Counted from the first letter of the stretch, positions 8,191-18,129 are shown. The stretch: 64,000 nucleotides of DNA from Senegalimassilia sp003474385 (GCF_003474385.1 NZ_QUCY01000001.1:62001-126000); one strand, 5' to 3'. Translations and numbers: made by a program. Notes: generated from the sequence alone by a model not told the origin.

Positions 8191-9480
8191 TTGAAGAAAG
8201 ACACTTTGATTACCGGACTGGCCCTGTTCGCCATGTTCTTCGGTGCCGGGAACCTTATTTTCCCGCCGTTTTTGGGCATGGAAAGCGGAACCGATTGGGT
8301 GATCGGCTTTTTGTGCTTCATCTTGATTGACGTGGCGCTTTCCTGTCTGGGCATCTTCGCGCTCAACGCTGCAGGCGGGGCGAACGCAGCCGTCGAGGGC
8401 TCGTTGGGTCGGGTGCCGGGCCTGGTGCTCAACACCGCCGTCATCTTGTGCACGGGCATGATCATCGCCGAGCCGCGTACGGCCGCCACCACCTACGAGA
8501 TGTCCATGATCCCGCTGTTCGGCGATTCTGTGAACATGTTGGCGTTTTCCGCGCTGTTCTTCGCGGTGGTGCTTGCGCTTTCCATTCGCCAAACGCGTTT
8601 GGTCAGCATCATCGGCAAGGTGCTCACCCCGCTGTTGGTGCTCTGTGTGTTCGTGATTATCGTCACCGGCGTCGTGTATCCGCTCGGTGAGATCGGGGCC
8701 CCGCTTTCCAGCCACGCCGCGCAGGATGGCATCTTGGCCGGTTACCAGGCAATGGACGTGCTCGCCTGCGTGGGCTTCGCCATCGTCATGGAGAACGCTG
8801 CGCGCAGCGCCGGCTATACGCGTCGCGAGGATCAGCTCAAGGTCATCGCTGGCGCTTCCGTGGTTGCCGGTGCCCTTCTGGCTGTGATTTACGGCGGACT
8901 GACTTATCTGGGCGCTTCAAGCGCGCTTGCCTTCGGGGCCGGCATGGACCGTTCTACCCTTATCGTGGAGATCACCAAGCATCTGCTCGGCAACACCGGC
9001 GTGATCATCCTCGGCATCATCGTCGGGCTTGCGTGCCTGACCACCGCCATCGGCCTTACCGGCGCATCAGCATCGTACTTCGAGCGCACCACGCACGGTA
9101 AAATCTCGTATCGCACTGGCGTCATCGTTACTGTTTTGGTGTCCTTCGCCATTTGCAATCTGGGTTTGAACGCCATCGTGGCGTTCGCGGCGCCTATCCT
9201 GTCGGTGGTTTGCCCGCCGTTCATGGTGTGCGTGGTCATGGTGCTGTTCAAGAAGCGGATGGGCACCACATGGCCGATCAAGGGCGCTGCCCTCGGGGCG
9301 TTCGTCATCAGCCTGCTCACCACGATTGATGACACCTATGGCGTGCTGCCTGCCATCAAGGCACTTCCCTTCACCGATCTTGGCTTTAGCTGGTTGCCTT
9401 TCGCCATTGTAGGCGGGATTATCGGAGCGGTGGTGTTCAGAGTCATCAAGGGGAGCAAGGACAGCAAGGCGGTCGCATGA
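8191..9480 (+). CDS. brnQ: Branched-chain amino acid transporter, BrnQ/LIVCS family
   Basis: A 429-residue polytopic membrane protein with about 12 hydrophobic segments. The N-terminus ITGLALFAMFFGAGNLIFPP is the hallmark of LIVCS sodium- or proton-coupled carriers for leucine, isoleucine and valine. The start is TTG 8191, with AAAGGAG at 8179-8185, and gives the expected N-terminus. Its stop overlaps the start of coaX (ATGATG), so the two are translationally coupled, although they are functionally unrelated apart from valine being a pantothenate precursor source. Confidence 0.92.
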   Translation: MKKDTLITGLALFAMFFGAGNLIFPPFLGMESGTDWVIGFLCFILIDVALSCLGIFALNAAGGANAAVEGSLGRVPGLVLNTAVILCTGMIIAEPRTAATTYEMSMIPLFGDSVNMLAFSALFFAVVLALSIRQTRLVSIIGKVLTPLLVLCVFVIIVTGVVYPLGEIGAPLSSHAAQDGILAGYQAMDVLACVGFAIVMENAARSAGYTRREDQLKVIAGASVVAGALLAVIYGGLTYLGASSALAFGAGMDRSTLIVEITKHLLGNTGVIILGIIVGLACLTTAIGLTGASASYFERTTHGKISYRTGVIVTVLVSFAICNLGLNAIVAFAAPILSVVCPPFMVCVVMVLFKKRMGTTWPIKGAALGAFVISLLTTIDDTYGVLPAIKALPFTDLGFSWLPFAIVGGIIGAVVFRVIKGSKDSKAVA

Positions 9481-10280
9481 TGGCGCGTTCGAATCAAGGC
9501 GGATCCGGGGTAATCCTCGTCGTTGATATCGGGAACTCCGTCACCAATCTGGGACTAGCCTGCGAAGGGGGCCTTTCGTCCGCATGGAGCGTGACCACTC
9601 CTGATCGCTTGACCGCTGATGAGGCGCTTTTGTGCGTGACGTCGTTTTTGCGGGTACGCGGATATGATGCGCAAGTACGCGATGCCATTGTGGCTTCCGT
9701 GGTTCCCGGGCTTACCGATGCTTGGGTAGAGGCGTTGTCTGTGCTTTGCGGCGTACGTCCGTTAGTGGTGGGACCGGGTTTGAAATCCGGTTTGAAGCTG
9801 CATTTGAACAGCCCTGCAGATTTCGGCGCTGATCGTGTGGCCGATTGCGTGGCTGCAAAGCAGCTGTATGGGTTCCCGCTTATCGTCGTTGACTTCGGGA
9901 CCGCAACCACGCTTGAGGTCATCGACGATGCGGGCGTAGTGCAGGGTGGGCTTATCGCTCCGGGCTTGCGTTTGGCTGCCCGTGCGGTGGCGGACGCCGC
10001 TGCCCAGCTCCCCGTCATCGGGCTGCATACGCCCCGGACCATCATCGGCAAATCCACACGCGATGCCATGCAGGCGGGTATCGTCATCGGCGAAGTCGCC
10101 CGTATCGACGGCCTGATCCAAGCCGTTTGGGACGAACTTGGCTACGAAACGCGCGTTGTCGCCACCGGCGATGACGCTCAGGCCATGGCCGGGCTTTCCC
10201 GACGTATCGAGGTTGCCGACGATCAGCTCACGCTTAAAGGCTTGATCTTGTTGCACCGTAAGAACAGGAGGGCTTGGTAG
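9477..10280 (+). CDS. coaX: Type III pantothenate kinase
   Basis: A 267-residue CoaX of the ASKHA fold that phosphorylates pantothenate, the first step of CoA synthesis. It has DIGNSVTNLGL as the phosphate-1 loop, GADRVADCVAA, the VDFGTATTLEVID phosphate-2 block and GGLIAPGLRL. Two consecutive ATG codons at 9477 and 9480 are possible starts, and the first overlaps the brnQ stop. A terminator follows about 68 bases after its stop. Confidence 0.93.
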   Translation: MMARSNQGGSGVILVVDIGNSVTNLGLACEGGLSSAWSVTTPDRLTADEALLCVTSFLRVRGYDAQVRDAIVASVVPGLTDAWVEALSVLCGVRPLVVGPGLKSGLKLHLNSPADFGADRVADCVAAKQLYGFPLIVVDFGTATTLEVIDDAGVVQGGLIAPGLRLAARAVADAAAQLPVIGLHTPRTIIGKSTRDAMQAGIVIGEVARIDGLIQAVWDELGYETRVVATGDDAQAMAGLSRRIEVADDQLTLKGLILLHRKNRRAW

Positions 10281-10347
10281 GGAGTCCTTCCGAACACGCT
10301 TGCGCTGTCAGCGGATTTTCGGACTGCAATGGTATATCGAATAGCTG

Positions 10348-10373
10348 AGCCCGGCATATGCTGGGCTTTTTTG
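10348..10373 (+). terminator. Terminator of brnQ-coaX
   Basis: AGCCCGGCAT pairs with ATGCTGGGCT (one G-T pair), almost loopless, and is followed by six T. Confidence 0.85.
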
Positions 10374-10529
10374 GCGCTATAGATTAGTCATATGTAACAA
10401 TAATCGATATCATATAGTTTGCTCTGGCTACCAAAGTTTCCCAATGGTACCATTCGACTGTTTGAATCAAGATCGATGCGCCGCATCCCGGCGCCGTGCA
10501 GACTTTGGGATTGAAAGGAAATCGGCTCC

Positions 10530-13500
10530 GTGTTCAACAAACGGTTGATATCGATGGTGCCGCAGGCTATGCGGTACAACCTGTGCAACGTGGCGGCGCA
10601 ATGGACGGCGCTCGTGGCGAACGTCGTGCTTATGCTTCTTATCGGGCTGTTTCTGCAACGCCTGTTCGATGGCGTCGCCGTCGATGGTTGGGTCGTGATG
10701 CTTCTGGGCGCTGGCGTTGCCGTTATCGCGGTGCGCATGGTGTGCTTGACCTACGCGCAGCGCATGGGGGTGGCGGCAGCTGCGGCCGCAAAGCGCTCGG
10801 TTCGCCGCCAGGTGTACGACAAGCTGGTGCGCATGGGCCCCGGTTATTCCGAGCGCATCGCCACAAGCGAGGCGGTGCAAGTCAGCGTTGAGGGCTGCGA
10901 ACAGCTGGAAAGCTATTTCGGGCAGTACCTTCCGCAGCTGCTTTACGCCGTGCTCGCCCCGCTTACCGTGTTCGCGTTCCTGGCCCCGCTGTGCCTGCCC
11001 GCCGCCGTGGCCCTGTTGGTTTGCGTACCGCTTATCCCCATCTCCATCGTGGCGGTGCAGAAGATCGCCAAGCGCGTCATGGGCAGGTATTGGGGCGCCT
11101 ATACCGATCTTGGCGGCGCGTTTCTCGAGAACCTGCAAGGTTTGACCACTTTGAAGATCTATCAGGCCGATGAGGCTTGTCACCGCCAGATGAACGAACA
11201 GGCCGAGAGCTTCCGAAGGGCGACCATGCGGCTGCTAACCATGCAGCTCAACTCCATCACCGTGATGGACGTGTTCGCCTTCGGCGGCGCTGCCGTGGGC
11301 ATCATCGCGGCGATGGTGCAGTTCGCCAATGAGCAGATCCCCTTTTACGCGGCGTTTTGCGTGGTGTTCTTGTCGGCGGAGTTCTTTATCCCCATGCGTG
11401 CCCTGGGCTCGTTTTTCCATACGGCTATGAACGGCATGGCGGTAGCTGAGAAGATGTTCGCCATCCTTGATGCGCCCGAGCCCAAGCAGGGGTCGGGCAG
11501 CGTCGATCCCGCGCACGCAGGTATCGTCGTGCGCGATGTTTCCTACTCCTATGACGGGCAGCGCACGGTGCTCGACCATGTCAACTTCGCCGCCCCTGCC
11601 GGAAGCTTCACCGGCATCGTCGGCGAAAGCGGTTCGGGCAAATCCACGTTGGCCGGCATTCTGTGCGGGCGCAATCGGGGTTTCAAGGGCGATGTGGAAA
11701 TCGGCGGTGTGCCGCTCGGCGAGGTTTCCCGTGAAAGCATGGCGCAAACGGTGACCGTCGTCCCGTTCTCCAGCTACCTGTTCTCCGGAACGGTGCGCTC
11801 CAATCTTCTGATGGCGCGTCCCCAGGCGAGCGATGACGAGCTTTGGGACGTTTTGCGGCGTTGCCGCATCGACGGGTTCGTTCGTGCATCGGGCGGGCTT
11901 GATGCGCCCGTATCCGAGCAGGGCGGCAACTTCTCTGGCGGGCAGCGTCAGCGTTTGGCGCTTGCCCGGGCGCTTTTGCACGATACCCCCGTCTACATCT
12001 TCGACGAAGCAACCTCGAACGTGGATGCGGACAGCGAGCAAGCCATCGTCGGCGTTATCCATGAGCTGGCGAAAAGCCGCACCGTCATCATGATCTCGCA
12101 TCGTTTGGCGTCGGTTGCAAAAGCCGATCGCGTCTTGGTGCTGGAAAACGGCCGCGTAGCCGAGAGCGGGTCGCATGAGCAGCTTTGCGCTGCCGATGGG
12201 GCGTACGCGAAGCTGTGGGGCCGGCAGATGGAGCTTGAGGCGTTTGCGTCGCGTGCTGAGCAGCGCACTGCCGACGTTGGGGAAGCTGATGAAGCTCAAA
12301 GCACCGGCGTCGGTCCTGGGGTTGTACATTCCGGTGAGCCTCAGACGCGCCGTAGGTCGAACCTCTCGATCATGTGCCGTATGGTGAAGCTGGTCAAGCC
12401 GCTTGTGCCGGTCATGGTCGCCGCGGTGATCCTGGGCGTCGTCGGTTTTCTGTGCGCGATCTTCCTTACGGTGGGCGCAGCTTTGGTGCTCACGGGAATG
12501 GCGGGTTTCGAACCGGCGCTTGGGGTGAGCGCGGGTATCGCTTTGGTCGCCGCCTGCGGCCTTTTGCGCGGTCCCTTGCATTACGGCGAGCAGATGTGCA
12601 ACCACTATCTTGCGTTCAAAATCTTGGCGCTCGTCCGCGATCGCGTGTTCGGCAAGCTGCGCACGCTCGCCCCGGCGAAGCTCGAGGGTCGAAGCAAAGG
12701 CGACTTGGTGTCGCTCGTGACCTCGGATGTCGAACTCCTTGAGGTGTTCTATGCGCATACCCTCTCCCCGGTGCTCATCGCCGTGTTAGTTTGCGCTGTC
12801 ATGATTGCCTTCATCGGCAGCGTCTGCTGGCAGCTTGCCATCGGCGCGTTCGTCGCATACATCTTGGTCGGAGCGGTGGCGCCGTGGGCTGCGTCGCGCG
12901 CGGCGGGGAATGGCGGCAGGGAGCTGCGCGATGCCCTTGGCGACATGAACTCGTTCGTGCTCGATAGCTTGCGCGGCCTTCGCGAAACGCTGCAATTCGG
13001 CCAGGAGCATGCGCGAGCCGAGCAGCTTGATGCTCGGATGGATTCGCTTTCGAAGGTGGAGCATCGCCTGAAGGGCCGTGCGGCGCGCAGCGTGGCGGCC
13101 ACGAACGGGTTGGTTCTTGCGCTCGATGTGGCCATGGCCGCGCTTTCCTGCGCGCTCTGCGCGCAGGGCGTCATCGATTTCGGGCAGGCGTTCGTGTGCG
13201 TTGCCGCCCTGATGTCTTCTTTCGGCCCGGTGATCGCCGTTGCGAACCTTGGCAGCGGCTTGCAGCAGACGCTCGCAAGCGGAGCGCGCGTCCTCGATCT
13301 GCTCGACGAGCAACCGCAAACCCGGGAGGTCGTCGACGGTTGCAAGGTAGATTCGTTCTCTGGCGCGGCCGCCGAGGACATCGATTTCTCATACGGCGGC
13401 AGCCCGGTGCTCAAGGACGTGTCCCTTGAGGTGACGCCTGGCTCGATCGTGCATCTAGCCGGCAGGAGCGGTTCGGGCAAATCGACGCTCTGCAAGCTGT

Positions 13501-14006
13501 TCATGCGGTTTTGGGATCCAAGCGACGGTTGCATACGCATTTCCGGGCAGGATATCAGAGGCGTGAACACGGACAGCCTGCGCGCCATCGAGGGCTATAT
13601 GACGCAGGAGACGCATCTGTTCTCCGGCACGGTGGGGGATAACATCGCGCTCGCCAAGCCCGATGCTGCCCCCGAGGAGCTCATGGAGGCCTGCGAGAAG
13701 GCGTCGTTGACCGGTTTGATCGCGCGTCTTCCGCAAGGCCTGGACACGCCGGTCGGCGAATTGGGTGATACGTTGTCGGGCGGCGAGCGCCAGCGCATCG
13801 GCCTTGCGCGCATGTTCTTGCATAATGCGCCGTTCGTTTTGCTCGACGAGCCTACCAGCAATCTGGACAGCCTCAACGAGGCTGCCGTGTTGCGGGCGCT
13901 GTTGGATGCTCGAGAGGGCAAGACGGTGGTGCTGGTGAGCCATCGTGCGTCAACGGCTGCCATTTGCGATGCCTCCTACACCGTGGAGCGCGGAAGGCTA
14001 TCGTAG
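10530..14006 (+). CDS. Fused CydDC-type ABC exporter
   Basis: A single chain of 1158 residues containing two complete ABC exporter halves, each a membrane domain plus ATPase. The first Walker A (GESGSGKST) is near residue 365 with the signature FSGGQ near 468. The second Walker A (GRSGSGKST) is near residue 978, with signature LSGGE and DEPTSNLD. The N-terminal membrane half resembles CydD, including ITLKIYQAD-like coupling helix sequence (LTTLKIYQADE), and the second half resembles CydC. Such exporters move thiols such as cysteine or glutathione and support cytochrome bd assembly. No cydAB is in the window. GTG 10530 follows GAAAGGAA. Function beyond the family is inferred. Confidence 0.78.
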   Translation: MFNKRLISMVPQAMRYNLCNVAAQWTALVANVVLMLLIGLFLQRLFDGVAVDGWVVMLLGAGVAVIAVRMVCLTYAQRMGVAAAAAAKRSVRRQVYDKLVRMGPGYSERIATSEAVQVSVEGCEQLESYFGQYLPQLLYAVLAPLTVFAFLAPLCLPAAVALLVCVPLIPISIVAVQKIAKRVMGRYWGAYTDLGGAFLENLQGLTTLKIYQADEACHRQMNEQAESFRRATMRLLTMQLNSITVMDVFAFGGAAVGIIAAMVQFANEQIPFYAAFCVVFLSAEFFIPMRALGSFFHTAMNGMAVAEKMFAILDAPEPKQGSGSVDPAHAGIVVRDVSYSYDGQRTVLDHVNFAAPAGSFTGIVGESGSGKSTLAGILCGRNRGFKGDVEIGGVPLGEVSRESMAQTVTVVPFSSYLFSGTVRSNLLMARPQASDDELWDVLRRCRIDGFVRASGGLDAPVSEQGGNFSGGQRQRLALARALLHDTPVYIFDEATSNVDADSEQAIVGVIHELAKSRTVIMISHRLASVAKADRVLVLENGRVAESGSHEQLCAADGAYAKLWGRQMELEAFASRAEQRTADVGEADEAQSTGVGPGVVHSGEPQTRRRSNLSIMCRMVKLVKPLVPVMVAAVILGVVGFLCAIFLTVGAALVLTGMAGFEPALGVSAGIALVAACGLLRGPLHYGEQMCNHYLAFKILALVRDRVFGKLRTLAPAKLEGRSKGDLVSLVTSDVELLEVFYAHTLSPVLIAVLVCAVMIAFIGSVCWQLAIGAFVAYILVGAVAPWAASRAAGNGGRELRDALGDMNSFVLDSLRGLRETLQFGQEHARAEQLDARMDSLSKVEHRLKGRAARSVAATNGLVLALDVAMAALSCALCAQGVIDFGQAFVCVAALMSSFGPVIAVANLGSGLQQTLASGARVLDLLDEQPQTREVVDGCKVDSFSGAAAEDIDFSYGGSPVLKDVSLEVTPGSIVHLAGRSGSGKSTLCKLFMRFWDPSDGCIRISGQDIRGVNTDSLRAIEGYMTQETHLFSGTVGDNIALAKPDAAPEELMEACEKASLTGLIARLPQGLDTPVGELGDTLSGGERQRIGLARMFLHNAPFVLLDEPTSNLDSLNEAAVLRALLDAREGKTVVLVSHRASTAAICDASYTVERGRLS

Positions 14007-14066
14007 CCGAGCGCCTTGAAATCGCATAAGAAGGGAAGGGTCGCAGCTGCGATCTGCGGCCCAGAA

Positions 14067-14131
14067 CACGGACGGCTTGCATAAAGCCTAAGCCGCTGGG
14101 GACTGGCTTTGGAACCCCTCCGGAGTCCGTG
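14067..14131. other. Structured 65-base element between the exporter and yfcE
   Basis: An outer 7-bp stem (CACGGAC at 14067-14073 with GTCCGTG at 14125-14131) encloses GGCTT/AAGCC, GGGG/CCCC and the palindrome TCCGGA. It lies in the convergent gap and could be an unusual terminator or a small structured RNA. It lacks a T tract and the conserved bases of a tRNA. Confidence 0.35.
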
Positions 14132-14137
14132 CCTTCG

Positions 14138-14686
14138 TTATTCCCAGCCTGCTTCAAGCAACGTTTCCCCGTCAAGCGTCTTCAGGGCGAACGTGCCGTT
14201 CTCGTATACGGCATAACTTGCGCAGCCGTCCTTGGGGATGGAGGTGCTCCCGGGATTCACGTACATCACGTCGTCGACGAGCTCAAGGCGCTTGATATGC
14301 GTGTGACCCGTGAGCAACGCGCTTCCGTGCGGCAGCGCCGGCGGCCGATCGGGCGAGTTGCCTGCCAGGTGCCCATGGCTCAGATGCAGCAGGTGCCCGT
14401 CGGCCCATACCTGGGAAAAGTCGCTTAAGCAGGGGAAACCGAGCACCATCTGGTCCACTTCCGCATCGCAATTGCCCCGAACGGCTACGATGCGCTCGGC
14501 AATGCCGTTAAGGGCAGCGAGCACTTCTTTGGGCGCATAGCCTTCGGGCAGGTCGTTGCGCGGGCCGTGATAGAGCAGGTCGCCGAGCAGGAGCACGCGG
14601 TCGGGCGTTTCCTGGTCGATGCGTTCCATCAAAGCGCGAACGGCGGGCGCCCCGCCATGCAGGTCGGATGCGATGACGAACTTCAT
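14138..14686 (-). CDS. YfcE-type metallophosphoesterase
   Basis: A 182-residue calcineurin-like phosphodiesterase. The metal ligands are visible: SDLHG at residues 7-11, GDLLYHGP, the RGNCD motif, LSHGH and TGHTHIK. E. coli YfcE hydrolyses phosphodiester test substrates; the natural substrate is unknown. The start ATG overlaps the stop of the upstream dGTPase-like gene (ATGA), with GAAAGGAA before it, so the two are co-transcribed and may both serve nucleotide turnover. Confidence 0.85.
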   Translation of the reverse strand: MKFVIASDLHGGAPAVRALMERIDQETPDRVLLLGDLLYHGPRNDLPEGYAPKEVLAALNGIAERIVAVRGNCDAEVDQMVLGFPCLSDFSQVWADGHLLHLSHGHLAGNSPDRPPALPHGSALLTGHTHIKRLELVDDVMYVNPGSTSIPKDGCASYAVYENGTFALKTLDGETLLEAGWE

Positions 14687-15927
14687 TGGTCATTCCTTTC
14701 GATAGATGGCAGATCGGCGCAGTATCCTCGCGCCAAGATGTGCTTTTCGCTGCTGGGGAACAGGTAGCGGTACAGCTCCATGAAGTACCGGTCGGTCATG
14801 GACGCCATGTAGTCGACCACCACCTGATCGGGATCGGTGTGCGCAAGGTAGTCCTTTACGGTGATGCTGCGCGACTTCGCCGCCAGCTGCTTGGCGTGGT
14901 GCGATATGACCGGTGACCGTTCGTCATCGGTTTGCAGGTCGGTCAAAAGCCTGTCGTACATGTCCTCGAACATCTCGCCGACGGTGTTGCCGCTTCCGGC
15001 GCGCCAGCCTTCGCAATCGTAGATGCGATCGTAGTTCTGCCGTTTTGCGCGCTTGACGTCCTCGAAAACCTGGCGGCTCATGCGGATATCGTCTTGTCCG
15101 AAGCTGTGGTTGACAACATCGACGGTGATGTTGTTGATGATGCGCGCGTTATCGCGCCCGATGACGTCGGTTTCGAAGCCGTCAAGGGAGGCAAGCACGC
15201 CCATGGCGATGGCGTCGTCGCGGTCCTTGCCCAAGTAGGCGATCATGTCAGCCAGGCGCACCACGCAGCCCTCGAGCGTGGAGGGGCGGAGGCGCTTGAT
15301 GGCGGCCTCGTCGAGCGTGCATGTCTCGACGAGCTTATCGAGCTGCTGAAACGTTTCCGTGTCGCCTTGGCGTAGCACCTGTTGGGCGAACTCGCCGTTA
15401 TGACACAGCGCCCCGTCAAGCACCTGCAGGCTGATGTTGCGCGGGTAGAGCCGGTCCATCACCCGCACGGAATGGACGTTGTGGTGAAAGCAACGGCCCG
15501 TGCGGCTTTGCAGGCACTTCGACAGGAACTTCTCCCCGGCGTGGCCGAACGGCGTATGCCCCAGATCGTGCCCCAGCGCGATCGCCTCGATGAGCTGGCA
15601 GTTCAATCCCAGCAGCCGCCCGATGTTTCGCGCGATGCGCCCGACAAGCTGCACGTGCAGCCCGCGGCGGCAGATGTCGTCGTTCTCAACCAGGCTGAAT
15701 ACCTGCGTTTTGCCTGCATAGCGGTTATATGCGGGAATGTTCATGATCTTGTCGATATCGCGTGAGAACGCCGGGCGCGCAAGCGTGGCCGCATCGTGGG
15801 GGTTGTCCTCGCGGCGCAGCACCTGTTCGTCGGGGAAGCTGCGCGGATGCATGCGCCCGCAGCGCAGGTTCTCGGCGATGGCCTGTTCCACATCGGGGTC
15901 AAGTTGCAGGTATGCGGGTTCGCTCAC
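14683..15927 (-). CDS. dgt: Deoxyguanosinetriphosphate triphosphohydrolase-like HD protein
   Basis: A 414-residue HD-domain protein of the dGTPase family, which splits dNTPs to deoxynucleoside and triphosphate. The sequence has the family start (PFSRD-like: ARPAFSRDID), RRGLHVQLVGRIAR, the HD motif in GHDLGHTPFGH and HNGEFA. An ATG 18 bases upstream is in frame, but AAAGGAAG lies between it and GTG 15927, so the GTG is chosen. It overlaps the yfcE-like gene by four bases. It is divergent from dnaG, which starts 169 bases away on the other strand. Confidence 0.88.
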   Translation of the reverse strand: MSEPAYLQLDPDVEQAIAENLRCGRMHPRSFPDEQVLRREDNPHDAATLARPAFSRDIDKIMNIPAYNRYAGKTQVFSLVENDDICRRGLHVQLVGRIARNIGRLLGLNCQLIEAIALGHDLGHTPFGHAGEKFLSKCLQSRTGRCFHHNVHSVRVMDRLYPRNISLQVLDGALCHNGEFAQQVLRQGDTETFQQLDKLVETCTLDEAAIKRLRPSTLEGCVVRLADMIAYLGKDRDDAIAMGVLASLDGFETDVIGRDNARIINNITVDVVNHSFGQDDIRMSRQVFEDVKRAKRQNYDRIYDCEGWRAGSGNTVGEMFEDMYDRLLTDLQTDDERSPVISHHAKQLAAKSRSITVKDYLAHTDPDQVVVDYMASMTDRYFMELYRYLFPSSEKHILARGYCADLPSIERNDQ

Positions 15928-16096
15928 GGCGCTTCCTTTCCGCATGTCGAGATGTTACGGGCTTATTGTATCGCACGCGCTGAACATACAGGAACATAGG
16001 TTCTATGCGGTATACTTTACCCAGAAAAGCAACCGGCACGCCCTTGCGCGGCCGGAATCGGGAACACGGGCACAAGGCGGGGGTTCGGTCACATCC

Positions 16097-17974
16097 ATGG
16101 CGATCAGCGATGAGGATATCCAGAAGGTTCGCGAGGCCAGCGACTTGGTGGCCATCATGGGCGAGACGGGTCCGGTCAAGCAGCGCGGTCGCGATTTCTG
16201 GCTGTGCTGCCCGTTCCATAACGAGAAAACCCCGTCGTGCAAGATAGACCCCGCCCTGCAGCTGTGGCATTGCTTCGGCTGCGGGGAAGGCGGCGACGTG
16301 TTCGCCTTCATCATGAAATCCCAGGACCTGTCGTTCCCCGAAGCGGTGCGCTACCTGGCAGAACGCGCCCATATCGACATTGCCGATGACCAGGCGAAAC
16401 GCGGACCTGGTATGGGGCAGGGCGCAAAAGCACGGCTGCGCGCCGTGTGCGCGGAGGCTGCGGAGTTCTTCCATATGCAGCTCATGCGTAGCAAAAGCCC
16501 GCAGGCCGGCGCCGCACGCGCCTACCTTTCGCAGCGCGGGCTGGGCGGCGATATCCCGAAAACCTGGATGCTCGGCTTCGCGCCTGGACAAGGCGCGCTT
16601 GTGCGCCATCTGGCATCGAAGGGCTTCCAATCCAACGAGATGATCCAGGCAAACGTCGCCGTCGTCGGCTCCGATGGGCGCGTGCGCGACCGATTCTTCA
16701 ATCGCGTGATGTTCCCCATCAAAGACGAGCAGGGCCAGTGCATAGCCTTCGGCGGGCGCGTGATCGGCAAAGGCGAGCCGAAGTACCTGAACAGCCAGGA
16801 AACTCCTCTGTTCCACAAGGGCCGCATGCTCTATGCGCTCGACAAGGCGAAGGCGGCTATGGCGTCCACGGGCGTGGCCGTGGTATCGGAGGGCTACACC
16901 GACGTCATCGCCATGCACGAGGCCGGCATCCGCAATGCGGTCGCCACCTTGGGAACGGCGCTCACCCGCACGCACATCCGCGTGCTCTCGCGTCATGCCC
17001 GCAACCGCATCGTGTACCTGTTCGACGGCGATGCCGCAGGCCAGCGTGCCGCCGATCGCGCTTTGCAGTTCATCGACTCCTCCATGACGCCCGAGGCCGG
17101 CGCCGCCCGCATCGACCTGTTCGCCGTCACGCTGCCCGATAACCTCGATCCCGCCGAGTTCATCGACGCTCACGGCGGCCAGGAGCTGCAGGCCCTGATC
17201 GACCAGGCGAAGCCTTTGCTGGAATACGGCATCGACCGAAGGTTGGGAAACTGGGACCTTTCGCGTGCCGAAGGCCGCTCCGACGCCGTCGCCGATGCGC
17301 TCAGCGTTCTGGCGCCCATCAAGGATTCGCTGCTCGCGAAAGACTACGCACGGCAGATCGCCAGCCGCGCCCGCGCGGACGAGAAGGACGTGTTGGAGCA
17401 GCTGGCGGCCCTCAAGCCGCCGCGCGTCTTCGATGCGGAAGCGCCCGCAGCCGACGGCCGCGCCGATCATGGCGTTTCCGCGCCCCCGGTGCGTCGCCGC
17501 CTGCCCCAGTCGGAGATGAACCGGCGCAGGTTCGAGCGCCAGCTGCTGGCGCTGTGCGCCGCCCGCACCGATCTTGCCCTGGTCCACGCCGACGCCCTTG
17601 CCTCGGTGCAGTGGCACGATCCGGCGTGCGCAGCCGTGTCCGCCAGCATGCTCGACACCTTGGCAGACGATCCCGCCGCTTCCCCGGCGGCCATCGTGGG
17701 CGCGGCAAGCATGGCCGAGCCCCGTGCGGCGGGCTTCCTGACAAGGGGCGTTCACGAATCGGCGGTGCCCGAGGACTTGGCGGCGTTTTTGGTCGAGGAG
17801 CTTTCCATCGGCGATGCCGAGGAGGCCGTTGCCGCCATGCGTGCGCAGATGTCTGCTCCCGGCTCCATGTCGGCCGAGGACTACGAGCTTATGTTCCAGA
17901 CGGTGGCGGCCATGCAGCGCGAGCTCACCGCCCGCAAAAGAGCCCATGCCGAAAGCGCCGCCTCAAGCAGATAG
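16097..17974 (+). CDS. dnaG: DNA primase
   Basis: DnaG makes RNA primers for lagging-strand synthesis. This 625-residue form starts with the CHC2 zinc finger (C38, H41, C59, C62), followed by the catalytic core with the Toprim glutamate in EGYTD (E265) and DGDAAG at 310-315. The C-terminal 150 residues fit a DnaB-interacting helical domain. ATG 16097 gives the standard N-terminus; the reading frame continues upstream into non-conserved sequence. A TATACT box at 16011-16016 is a likely -10. A terminator (18022-18041) separates it from def. Confidence 0.93.
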   Translation: MAISDEDIQKVREASDLVAIMGETGPVKQRGRDFWLCCPFHNEKTPSCKIDPALQLWHCFGCGEGGDVFAFIMKSQDLSFPEAVRYLAERAHIDIADDQAKRGPGMGQGAKARLRAVCAEAAEFFHMQLMRSKSPQAGAARAYLSQRGLGGDIPKTWMLGFAPGQGALVRHLASKGFQSNEMIQANVAVVGSDGRVRDRFFNRVMFPIKDEQGQCIAFGGRVIGKGEPKYLNSQETPLFHKGRMLYALDKAKAAMASTGVAVVSEGYTDVIAMHEAGIRNAVATLGTALTRTHIRVLSRHARNRIVYLFDGDAAGQRAADRALQFIDSSMTPEAGAARIDLFAVTLPDNLDPAEFIDAHGGQELQALIDQAKPLLEYGIDRRLGNWDLSRAEGRSDAVADALSVLAPIKDSLLAKDYARQIASRARADEKDVLEQLAALKPPRVFDAEAPAADGRADHGVSAPPVRRRLPQSEMNRRRFERQLLALCAARTDLALVHADALASVQWHDPACAAVSASMLDTLADDPAASPAAIVGAASMAEPRAAGFLTRGVHESAVPEDLAAFLVEELSIGDAEEAVAAMRAQMSAPGSMSAEDYELMFQTVAAMQRELTARKRAHAESAASSR

Positions 17975-18021
17975 GTCTTGCGCTTCCCATTCATGCCGAG
18001 CAGGGGTTTTGTGGAACTTTG

Positions 18022-18041
18022 CGCCCGCAAGGGCGTTCTTT
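18022..18041 (+). terminator. Terminator of dnaG
   Basis: CGCCC-GCAA-GGGCG, a GNRA-type tetraloop on a 5-bp stem, followed by TTCTTT. Confidence 0.7.
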
Positions 18042-18129
18042 GCGCGTGCATGTCACAATAATCAGAATAGAAAGGCGGGCGTATCGCGCACCCGCCGCCA
18101 ACCATACCTACCCGCTAAAGGAAATGCAT

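Noticed and set aside
14067..14131. tRNA gene
   Set aside because: The 7-bp closing stem is suggestive, but there is no T-loop consensus, no anticodon arm and no CCA.
15899..17947. 682-residue open frame opposite dnaG
   Set aside because: Length comes from codon bias of dnaG; no conserved motifs and no promoter or ribosome binding site.
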